From NCBI GenBank assembly GCA_023145535.1, contig JAGLDQ010000252.1, forward strand, positions 1-5,237: 5,237 nucleotides of DNA, written 5' to 3'. Below the pieces are notes generated by a model, which saw only the letters and a list, made by a program, of their open reading frames with translations, did not search any database and was not told where the DNA came from. Of this stretch, positions 1 through 5,237 are shown piece after piece. Source of the stretch: Cocleimonas sp. (GTDB lineage Bacteria; Pseudomonadota; Gammaproteobacteria; Thiotrichales; Thiotrichaceae). The number at the start of each line of letters is the position of its first letter. Positions within the stretch are counted from its first letter, which is position 1. The position numbers were made by a program, and so were the translations under genes.

Positions 1-508
1 TAACATCGACACCTTTTTCATTCAACTGATTAAATCGGCGCTTTGCCCTTTCTTCTGCTGATGCGGTTAAAAAAATCTTGGTTTGTGCCTCAGGGAATAC
101 AACAGTCCCCATATCTCTTCCATCAGCCACTAAACCAGGCGAAACTAGATAGTTTTTCTGCCGTTGCAAGAGTGCTTTGCGTACGCCTGCGTTAGCTGCT
201 ACCTGAGATGCCGCACAGCCACAATCCTCTGTGCGAATCGCTTGGCTGACATCCTCACCGTCTAAACGCACTTCAAGCCCCCCGCCCTCACAAGGTAAAA
301 ATACCGCATCCAATTTTTCTGCCAGTCCTGTCAAGTTTCTATCATCATCAAATGCAATTTCTTTTTTCTGTGCCGCCACGGCAACTAAACGATAAAGCGC
401 GCCACTATCCAGTAATTGCCAGCCTAATATCTGTGCCACCCTCTCTGCTATTGTGCCTTTGCCAGATCCTGCTGGGCCATCAATTGTTAAAACGGGAAAT
501 TTATTCAT
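1..508 (-). CDS. cmk: Cytidylate kinase (CMP/dCMP kinase), C-terminus cut by window edge
   Basis: This enzyme transfers phosphate from ATP to CMP or dCMP in the cytoplasm, for pyrimidine salvage and RNA turnover. Reading leftward from the ATG at 508, 169 complete codons are visible. The P-loop GPAGSGKGT lies at residues 11-19, LLDSGALYR at about 32-40 (NMP-binding helix region), IRTE at 91-94, and the conserved ADGRDMGTVVFP at 128-139. A lid-like AEERAKRR segment follows at 151-158. Compared with the E. coli enzyme (about 227 aa), roughly 55-60 C-terminal residues lie beyond the left edge. The ATG directly precedes the P-loop strand, as expected, although no good Shine-Dalgarno sequence is visible. 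The segment DCGCAASQVAANAGVR (95-110) has two Cys and lacks the proline common before the 'VR'; this looks like ordinary variation. In many gammaproteobacteria aroA precedes cmk, but here the upstream neighbour is a divergent hupE-like gene. The family assignment is secure. Confidence 0.96.
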   Translation of the reverse strand, partial: MNKFPVLTIDGPAGSGKGTIAERVAQILGWQLLDSGALYRLVAVAAQKKEIAFDDDRNLTGLAEKLDAVFLPCEGGGLEVRLDGEDVSQAIRTEDCGCAASQVAANAGVRKALLQRQKNYLVSPGLVADGRDMGTVVFPEAQTKIFLTASAEERAKRRFNQLNEKGVDV

Positions 509-545
509 AGTAAGATTTCTAGTATTATTTTGTTACAATCGAGCA

Positions 546-551
546 ATTATA
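546..551 (-). promoter_or_regulatory. cmk: Putative -10 element for cmk
   Basis: The minus strand reads TATAAT here, a perfect sigma-70 -10 hexamer 37 bp upstream of the cmk start. It would start transcription near 539 and give a leader of about 30 nt. The candidate -35 at about 569-574 (GTTAAA, 17-bp spacer) is poor, so the call rests on the -10 and its position in the divergent spacer. Confidence 0.4.
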
Positions 552-553
552 CT
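548..553 (+). promoter_or_regulatory. Putative -10 element for the hupE-like gene
   Basis: TATACT matches the sigma-70 -10 consensus at five of six positions. It would start transcription near 560, about 23 nt before the ATG at 583. The -35 region at 525-530 (TTATTT, 17-bp spacer) is weak. The element overlaps the opposing TATAAT of cmk by four bases, so the two promoters could not easily be occupied at once. Confidence 0.35.
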
Positions 554-582
554 CGGTACACTTAAAACTTTAACTATTATTT

Positions 583-1737
583 ATGCCTCTAAAACACGTC
601 TTATTATCCGTATTTTGCTTTCTATTGATGCTCTCAATTCAAAATAGTAGTGCGGATGTCGTAAAACCTGCACTCATCGAAATTAGCGCCAATACAAATG
701 GACACATTGATATTGAAATAAGAGCGAGCATAGAAGCCCTACTAACGGGCATTAATGGACGTTATAACAATACGAAAGAATCCCCCAATGCCGATCAATA
801 TGATGCCCTTAGAAAACTTAACAGTGAAAGCTTGGCACTTAAATTTGATCAATTTAAACAATCATTTTTGCTCAACATTCTTTTAAAAGACAATAAAAAC
901 AATCCCATTTCATTAACCATCAAATCCATTCGTATCCCTGAACCGGGTTATATAAAAGTCCCTCGTATTAGTCTAATAACACTGAGTGCCCAGCTCAATC
1001 GAGAAGTGCAATCATTGCAATGGTATTACCCACTTAAATTTGGTGATAATGCGGTACGTTTAAGACAGGTTAATGAAGTAGAACATCAATGGCACTGGTC
1101 TGAATGGCAATGGTTGCGAAAAGATCAATTTAGCGAGGCCTTTTCTCTTACTGAAATCTTCACTAAACGCCCACTACATCAAGTGATTATTGAATATATT
1201 GTGGTTGGTTTTGATCATATTATACCAATGGGACTAGATCACATTCTCTTTATATTAGGAATTTTTCTCCTCAATACACAGCTAAAACCATTAATACAAC
1301 AAGTCACACTGTTTACCATTGCACATACCCTTACTTTGGGTTTATCCATCAATGGTATTCTTAGTTTACCCGCTAATATTGTCGAACCGCTTATTGCACT
1401 TTCGATCGCCTATGTGGGAATAGAAAATATAGTTGCTAACAAGCTCAATAAATTACGCTTATTGATCATTTTTTTATTTGGATTAATTCATGGCATGGGC
1501 TTTGCGAGCGCTTTGGCTGATTTTAATATGCCTGAGGGTACGTTTATTATCACGCTGATTAGCTTTAATGTAGGAGTAGAATTAGGGCAACTGACGATTA
1601 TCGCCCTCGCTTATTTTAGCGTAACGCACTGGCTTAAAAATAAAGACGGGTATCACCGTGTGTTTGTGATTCCCGTCTCATTATTGATTTCATTTATTGG
1701 ACTTTATTGGGCGGCTGAACGCTTAAACTTAATGTAG
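583..1737 (+). CDS. HupE/UreJ-family membrane protein, putative metal transporter
   Basis: This is a 384-residue inner-membrane protein. Residues 1-24 look like a Sec signal peptide: Lys4, a hydrophobic core at 6-19, and an SSA site before Asp25. Residues 25 to about 195 form a soluble, presumably periplasmic domain ending in a Trp-rich patch (HWSEWQWL). Residues about 200-384 are polytopic and carry the family's polar signatures: GFDHI (209-213), GLDHILF (217-223), AHT (247-249), VEP (267-269) with Glu281, LIHGMGFASAL (301-311) and FNVGVELGQ (328-336). HupE and UreJ relatives are linked to nickel or cobalt uptake for hydrogenase and urease. The long form with an N-terminal domain is common in proteobacteria and poorly characterised. 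No hydrogenase or urease gene is visible, so the substrate is unknown. The start at 583 has almost no Shine-Dalgarno, but the next Met (residue 16) would destroy the signal peptide. The gene converges with pilE, with 18 bp between the stops. Confidence 0.85.
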   Translation: MPLKHVLLSVFCFLLMLSIQNSSADVVKPALIEISANTNGHIDIEIRASIEALLTGINGRYNNTKESPNADQYDALRKLNSESLALKFDQFKQSFLLNILLKDNKNNPISLTIKSIRIPEPGYIKVPRISLITLSAQLNREVQSLQWYYPLKFGDNAVRLRQVNEVEHQWHWSEWQWLRKDQFSEAFSLTEIFTKRPLHQVIIEYIVVGFDHIIPMGLDHILFILGIFLLNTQLKPLIQQVTLFTIAHTLTLGLSINGILSLPANIVEPLIALSIAYVGIENIVANKLNKLRLLIIFLFGLIHGMGFASALADFNMPEGTFIITLISFNVGVELGQLTIIALAYFSVTHWLKNKDGYHRVFVIPVSLLISFIGLYWAAERLNLM

Positions 1738-1755
1738 AGACCTCTTTCTAAAATC

Positions 1756-2271
1756 CTACCAACACTCATCTCTTACGCTCGCTGTTCCATAGCTTGTATG
1801 CGTTGTACTCTTAGCTGATTTAGCCCCTGTATTTGTTAATCTTAAGCCAGTGCATGAGCCATCATGAGCCTGTGGTTTTCCTGAAACAGGAGTAGCGCTT
1901 ATCCTATAGGCAATACAGGATGTTGCCGATGTTCCTGTACAAGCAGCATCCGAATCGCCATTTGCTTTTAACGGCTCCAGTATCATTTTATAATCCCCTC
2001 CCTCACTAAAAACATCACCTGAAGCAAAACCCAATCCTCCTGCGGCCGCATTACCTGATAGTGCTTTTGCATAACTTAAATTCTGCACATAATAACTTTC
2101 TTGTAATTGTGCAATACGCATTAACTCTACTTTTGCAGAGGTGCGTTTACTTTTTTGCACTTGTTTCATATAAGAAGGATAGGCTATAGAGCTAATAATT
2201 CCTAAAACAGCGACGGTGATCATCAATTCTAATAAGGAAAAACCTGTTTGCACCGTTTTTTTATTATTCAT
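1756..2271 (-). CDS. pilE: Type IV minor pilin PilE-like
   Basis: This 171-residue protein has a classic class III prepilin signal. A 10-residue basic leader ends in Gly10, followed by mature Phe+1 and Glu+5 (TGFSLLELMITVAVLGI) and a long hydrophobic helix through about residue 31, then YPSYMKQVQKSKR. PilD should cleave after Gly10 and methylate Phe. The globular domain has four Cys (111, 119, 140, 170). Cys140 and Cys170 bound a 31-residue C-terminal loop ending in CW, the usual D-region layout of PilE-type pilins, and 111/119 could form a second disulfide. It is the last gene of the pilV-W-X-E operon, starting 18 bp after the pilX stop with only a weak GAG-type ribosome site. Operon position and C-terminus favour a minor pilin over the major subunit, but the sequence alone does not exclude a structural pilin. 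Confidence 0.88.
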   Translation of the reverse strand: MNNKKTVQTGFSLLELMITVAVLGIISSIAYPSYMKQVQKSKRTSAKVELMRIAQLQESYYVQNLSYAKALSGNAAAGGLGFASGDVFSEGGDYKMILEPLKANGDSDAACTGTSATSCIAYRISATPVSGKPQAHDGSCTGLRLTNTGAKSAKSTTHTSYGTASVRDECW

Positions 2272-2289
2272 GTTTATATACTCAAATTA

Positions 2290-2814
2290 TTAATTAGATC
2301 TTAGCGTGGTGGTATGAAGTGCAGGCCCATATCTAACGACACCTAGCGTATGATTTGCCCTAGCACCTGTTCCGCTCAACGTGGTTCTCACTACAATATC
2401 AAACCCCTGACAAGCAACGCCTCCTGCTTTTTCAGAAACGGTGGTTGAAGTCGCAACGGATGTTATCGGACACTTTCGATAGCCTTGCCATGCGATATTA
2501 ACCTCTGACTTCAGCCCCCCCTTTGATGCAACCTCAACAGGTAGATCAACACTTGGTACATCAATTGTTCGACTAGGAATATTATTATCAGCTTCTGTTG
2601 TGTAATGAATATTGGCAGTCTTTGCTAAAGCCGACTCAGCACCTTGGAATACCAGCATTGTAAACAGTGAGTTTCCTGTTATTTTTGTCCCAATACCTGC
2701 TGTTTTCACGGCACTAATCCCGACAATTGTCAAAATCAATAAAATGACCATTGACCAAATTAAAATAGCGCCTTTTTGCTTATGATTGTTTTTCAAACGA
2801 TTAATTAACTTCAT
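2290..2814 (-). CDS. pilX: Type IV pilus minor pilin PilX
   Basis: This 174-residue protein is a member of the PilX family. The basic leader ends at Gly15, followed by AILIWSMVILLILTIVGISA. The segment then runs through KTAGIGTKITGNS and FQGAESALA (about 37-64), which match the family's conserved N-terminal pattern. Glu+5 is absent, as is normal for PilX and its type II secretion counterpart GspK. The C-terminal part has Cys115 and Cys135 (a likely disulfide), then FDIVVRTTLSGTGARA and GVVRYGPA, a typical PilX ending. In the pilus-tip complex it works with PilV, PilW and PilE at the inner membrane. Its ATG overlaps the pilW stop as ATGA. A clear AGGA ribosome site sits 10 nt upstream (2825-2828), inside pilW, so translation is probably coupled. 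In Pseudomonas-type clusters pilY1 would follow; here pilE follows directly. Confidence 0.88.
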   Translation of the reverse strand: MKLINRLKNNHKQKGAILIWSMVILLILTIVGISAVKTAGIGTKITGNSLFTMLVFQGAESALAKTANIHYTTEADNNIPSRTIDVPSVDLPVEVASKGGLKSEVNIAWQGYRKCPITSVATSTTVSEKAGGVACQGFDIVVRTTLSGTGARANHTLGVVRYGPALHTTTLRSN

Positions 2815-3632
2815 AATTGAACATTCCTAAGGCGTATAACGGTAGAAAAAACAGCATGCTGATACTTATCATTAACAGTAAGCGTAGTATTATCAAGCAA
2901 TGTAAATGATTTTGACTCTTTCTGTTTTTTAACTTTACTGAGAGAGCGCACTAGAATAGCTAATTGCACACTAAGAACACGCCCCCATGAGCCAACATTA
3001 GCAGCATTAACATATTGATCCACCTGATTATCTGCATCATTATCCACACCGTATAAGACTTGCAGATTTTCAACACCTTCAGCAATCTCAACTAACGCAT
3101 CACTTCTTGAACCCACACAATTTAAAACAGGAATATTGTCTGCATTGACTCCGACGGAAAAATGATTGTAAATTTTTGAAGCCTCAACCGTACCCACGCC
3201 TCCTACCTGACAAGCCGTTGGTAACTGCGTTCCTGAACAGTCTCTATTTAGATTAGAATCACCAATATACACAACGCCAATAGAGTCTCCTGTGCTATTA
3301 TTTTCTGTCTTCTTATCCTTAAAAAGTGAAACATCGACGACATTATTTTCTCCGCCACAACTGGCTGTAATAATATCAGAAGTGATAAAACGATCATCTC
3401 CAGCCAGTGGACTTGCATTGATGGAAACATATCCTGTATGTTCAATAATTTGAGTTAAAATTTCCAATGCGGCTCGCCCATTATCTTCTAGTGTTAAATA
3501 TTGAGTTTGAGCCAGTGATGATCGCTGAGAACTAAAATATACCGTTGCTGTACCTACGGATAGTAAGATTCCAAGTACCATTGCAATCATCATTTCAAGT
3601 AAAGAAAGGCCAGTCTGTTGTCGTTTATTCAT
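2811..3632 (-). CDS. pilW: Type IV pilus minor pilin PilW
   Basis: This 273-residue protein has an 8-residue leader ending in Gly8, then LSLLEMMIAMVLGILLSVG with Glu+5 present, followed by SSQRSSLAQTQ and the conserved NGRAALEIL helix (51-59). The C-terminal half carries family hallmarks: VENLQVLYGVDNDADNQVDQ (187-206), W216, SVQLAILVRS (221-230) and an RLRN ending. Asp197, Asp199, Asp201 and Asp205 are spaced like an EF-hand-type calcium loop (DxDxDxxxD). Four Cys (92, 132, 141, 172) could form two disulfides in the periplasm. It is expected to join the minor-pilin complex that primes pilus assembly. The ATG overlaps the pilV stop by ATGA, and the preceding ribosome site is weak (GGTG about 10 nt upstream), so coupled translation from pilV is likely. 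The length is within the usual PilW range and the gene looks intact. Confidence 0.92.
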   Translation of the reverse strand: MNKRQQTGLSLLEMMIAMVLGILLSVGTATVYFSSQRSSLAQTQYLTLEDNGRAALEILTQIIEHTGYVSINASPLAGDDRFITSDIITASCGGENNVVDVSLFKDKKTENNSTGDSIGVVYIGDSNLNRDCSGTQLPTACQVGGVGTVEASKIYNHFSVGVNADNIPVLNCVGSRSDALVEIAEGVENLQVLYGVDNDADNQVDQYVNAANVGSWGRVLSVQLAILVRSLSKVKKQKESKSFTLLDNTTLTVNDKYQHAVFSTVIRLRNVQL

Positions 3633-4174
3633 GGCGAAATCACCGTATTTAAGCTAATTGAACGGGGCAAAGCACTCTTGCCATCCCCCTCTTTTCCGAG
3701 TACTCGCTCATCCCAATTTACGCTAAAGTTAATCCCTTCATTGCAAGTGCCTACACCAGCAGAACAAGCAATTTGAATTGACCCATTACCTAATGAACCA
3801 CGAATACCACCTAAATGTGCCGCATCATAACCACAAATCGTATGATATAAGTCACTCTTTGCCAGTTCTTCTGAACTACAAGAGGCCATACCATTTTCAC
3901 AATTTTTACTCAAAGTTACGCTACAGTTATAGTTAGAACTATCAAGAATGCTATAATCATCATCAAAAACAGCCTGTGCATTCGAGCGCATACGCTCTAG
4001 TAATCCTTTCATTAAACCACTGGCTTGGGCTTGCTGAAAAGCATGAGTACTACCTTTCATTGCAACTATTTGCATTCCCACAACACCGAGCAGACCTATT
4101 GAAATAACCAGAGTGGCCATCATAGATTCGATTAAACTGACACCAAGTTGATGCTTGAAGGAAGACAATTTCAT
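3629..4174 (-). CDS. pilV: Type IV pilus minor pilin PilV
   Basis: This is the first gene of the minor pilin operon. I choose the ATG at 4174 (181 aa) over the in-frame ATG at 4243. An AGAGG ribosome site lies at 4185-4189, 10 nt upstream, and this start gives a standard 11-residue leader ending in Gly11. The longer form would add 23 residues before that leader and would start upstream of the predicted transcription start. The mature protein begins VSLIESMMATLVISIGLLGV, with Glu+5, then a QQAQASGLMKGLLERMRSNA helix (47-66) typical of PilV. Near the C-terminus is FSVNWDER (150-157), matching the family's V-x-W-D-x-R strand. Six Cys (84, 92, 99, 114, 137, 144) suggest up to three disulfides. 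Val rather than Phe at +1 is unusual for major pilins but tolerated in minor ones. No fimT or fimU gene precedes it. Confidence 0.9.
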   Translation of the reverse strand: MKLSSFKHQLGVSLIESMMATLVISIGLLGVVGMQIVAMKGSTHAFQQAQASGLMKGLLERMRSNAQAVFDDDYSILDSSNYNCSVTLSKNCENGMASCSSEELAKSDLYHTICGYDAAHLGGIRGSLGNGSIQIACSAGVGTCNEGINFSVNWDERVLGKEGDGKSALPRSISLNTVISP

Positions 4175-4184
4175 TATCACTACG

Positions 4185-4189
4185 CCTCT
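4185..4189 (-). promoter_or_regulatory. pilV: Ribosome binding site that fixes the pilV start
   Basis: The minus strand reads AGAGG, 10 nt before the ATG at 4174. It is one of the best ribosome sites in the window and supports the shorter pilV start. Confidence 0.6.
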
Positions 4190-4232
4190 ATATTTTGAGT
4201 TTTTTATATTTAGGGCAAATGTACTTTTCCAG

Positions 4233-4238
4233 AGTATA
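4233..4238 (-). promoter_or_regulatory. Putative -10 element for the pilVWXE operon
   Basis: The minus strand reads TATACT, within the longer TTGTATATACT. Transcription would start near 4226, leaving a leader of about 50 nt before pilV. The region 17 bp upstream reads TAAAAA, so there is no recognisable -35. Activator dependence is possible. A sigma-54 GGCAC-N5-TTGC site was looked for and not found. Confidence 0.35.
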
Positions 4239-4333
4239 TACAAGCGATACGTGCTTTTTTATTAATAAGAGTAATTTATAGACAAATGGTAACTAGCCTT
4301 AATAAAAACGCTTAATAATTAACCTTTCACATG

Positions 4334-4345
4334 TCCTCCAGAGGA
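4334..4345. repeat. Short perfect inverted repeat in divergent spacer
   Basis: TCCTC and GAGGA form a perfect 5-bp inverted repeat around a CA centre. It ends 12 bp upstream of the -35 hexamer of the rightward promoter. The position suits an operator bound by a dimeric regulator, but the repeat is short enough to be chance. Confidence 0.3.
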
Positions 4346-4357
4346 TAAAATGCTCTA

Positions 4358-4385
4358 TTGACAGGTAGATAATTAGTTTTATACT
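4358..4385 (+). promoter_or_regulatory. Strong sigma-70 promoter for the FGE-like gene
   Basis: A perfect -35 (TTGACA, 4358-4363) is followed by a 16-bp AT-rich spacer and a TATACT -10 (4380-4385, five of six matches). Transcription should start near 4392, giving a leader of about 34 nt before the ATG at 4426. This is the best promoter in the window and suggests the downstream gene is expressed without an activator. Confidence 0.7.
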
Positions 4386-4425
4386 TAAAATAAGAAAACT
4401 CTAATAAACTAATGCAGAATAAATT

Positions 4426-5237
4426 ATGACTGAATCCATATTATTTGAATCCCAGACAAAGCATTTAAACGATCTAACAACAGAGCAAATAGTCAACTTG
4501 CAATATGAGACAAGCCAACAATTAGGACTTCATCCTTATTTTTCTGATCCAATGAAGGGAGGTGGTAATACACCTCAAGTTGCTATTATTCCAGCGGGTC
4601 TATTCGAAATGGGATCAAATGAAAATGAATTTGGGCATTACAAAGAGGAATATCCACAGCACTATATTCAAATACGCAAGCCATTTGCAATAGGTCGATA
4701 TACCGTTACAGCCCTAGATTTTGAAAAATTTAAACAAGAGACAGAATGGCATCAACGTCCAGAATTATTATGGGCAAGGGGAAATGAACCTGTTATGAAT
4801 ATTCGCCTTTCTGATATGAAATTATATTTGGAATGGCTAAGTGAACAAACAGGGAAGACTTATCGGCTACCAACCGAAGTCGAGTGGGAGTATGCGGCAA
4901 GAGCTGGAACCAACACCGCCTTTCATTTTGGAGAAACGGTTAGCTGTAAAGAGGTACATTTTGATTCAACAGCACCTTATGAAGAAGCTCGCCAGAAGAA
5001 AAAATGGTTTTTACCCCGTTGTTTTCCCATACCAAAAGCCATTCCTGTTGGTAATAAACCAGCTAATAACTGGGGCTTACATGAAGTGCATGGCAATGTT
5101 TGGGAGTATACCAGTAGCCGCTGGAGAAATTCACATTTGAATACAAACCGTGATGGAACAGAAAGTAGCACCTCAAACAGTTCTTGGTATGTCACAAAAG
5201 GAGGTTCATGGTTTGATCCTGCCATTCTATCTAGAAG
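4426..5237 (+). CDS. FGE-sulfatase (SUMF1/EgtB/PvdO-like) domain protein, C-terminus cut by window edge
   Basis: The frame is open for 270 codons to the right edge. The ATG at 4426 is the first possible start, because an in-frame TAA lies at 4420-4422. A poorly conserved N-terminal stretch of about 50 residues has no signal peptide, so a cytoplasmic location is likely. FGE-fold landmarks follow in order: IPAGLFEMGS (55-64), PFAIGRYTVTALDFEKF (about 86-102), the highly conserved RLPTEVEWEYAARAG (147-161), WGLHEVHGNVWEY (216-228) and KGGSWF (258-263). In true formylglycine-generating enzymes the copper-binding cysteines follow the GGS motif. Here the aligned positions appear to be Asp264 and Ser269, so sulfatase activation is unlikely. 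Related domains include iron-dependent EgtB-type sulfoxide synthases, PvdO-type maturation factors and non-catalytic lectin-like modules. No EgtB-type HX3HXE iron site is visible in the N-terminal part. The Shine-Dalgarno is poor. The fold is clear, the function unknown. Confidence 0.85.
   Translation, partial: MTESILFESQTKHLNDLTTEQIVNLQYETSQQLGLHPYFSDPMKGGGNTPQVAIIPAGLFEMGSNENEFGHYKEEYPQHYIQIRKPFAIGRYTVTALDFEKFKQETEWHQRPELLWARGNEPVMNIRLSDMKLYLEWLSEQTGKTYRLPTEVEWEYAARAGTNTAFHFGETVSCKEVHFDSTAPYEEARQKKKWFLPRCFPIPKAIPVGNKPANNWGLHEVHGNVWEYTSSRWRNSHLNTNRDGTESSTSNSSWYVTKGGSWFDPAILSR

Noticed and set aside
453..647. Plus-strand open frame of 64 codons across the cmk start and spacer
   Set aside because: It lies antisense to cmk and out of frame with the hupE-like gene, with no ribosome site and no family resemblance.
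1734..1750. Possible terminator hairpin AGAG-AC-CTCT between the convergent hupE-like and pilE genes
   Set aside because: The stem is 4 bp with a 2-nt loop and no clean T-run, so it cannot be supported as a terminator.
2755..2772. Missing Glu+5 in PilX as a sign of a defective pilin
   Set aside because: PilX and GspK families normally lack this Glu, so it is expected.
3248..3445. Minus-strand 65-codon open frame inside pilW
   Set aside because: It is an alternative frame fully within pilW, which has strong family motifs.
4174..4243. Longer PilV start adding 23 residues
   Set aside because: It lacks a ribosome site, would bury the prepilin leader, and precedes the likely transcription start.
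4243..4255. Sigma-54 type promoter for the pilin operon (AGCACG...GCTTG on the minus strand)
   Set aside because: The GG/GC elements are not in the required -24/-12 spacing and the GG is imperfect.
4841..5225. Open frames on both strands (4841-5140 plus, 4977-5225 minus) at the right end
   Set aside because: Both overlap the FGE-like coding frame, which carries conserved motifs across this whole stretch.

Overview
The window reads as an AT-rich bacterial chromosome segment. The protein families point to a gammaproteobacterium: a proteobacterial-type cytidylate kinase, a Pseudomonas-like set of minor type IV pilins, and a HupE/UreJ-type membrane protein. I cannot name the genus. No RNA gene, insertion sequence, CRISPR array or integrase is visible.

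Layout: (1) 1-508, minus strand: the N-terminal three quarters of cytidylate kinase (cmk), cut by the left edge. (2) 509-582: a 74-bp divergent spacer with back-to-back -10-like elements on opposite strands. (3) 583-1737, plus strand: a HupE/UreJ-family protein with a signal peptide, a periplasmic domain and a polytopic membrane domain rich in His, Asp and Glu. (4) 1756-4174, minus strand: a tight four-gene minor pilin operon read in the order pilV-pilW-pilX-pilE. pilV/pilW and pilW/pilX overlap by ATGA, and pilX and pilE are 18 bp apart. Each product has a type III prepilin signal for cleavage and methylation by PilD. (5) 4175-4425: a 251-bp divergent spacer with a near-consensus sigma-70 promoter reading right, a likely pilV promoter reading left, and a short perfect inverted repeat. 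(6) 4426-5237, plus strand: a gene for an FGE-sulfatase (SUMF1/EgtB/PvdO-like) domain protein, cut by the right edge. It seems to lack the cysteines of true formylglycine-generating enzymes.

PilV, PilW, PilX and PilE are expected to form the tip or priming complex that starts pilus assembly at the inner membrane. The usual partners pilY1 and fimU/fimT are missing from their usual places here, which is the clearest departure from the textbook cluster. The FGE-like gene is divergent from the pilins and could share regulation, but nothing shows a functional link. The rest is ordinary chromosomal content. I found no convincing new multi-gene system, only a few individual points worth checking.
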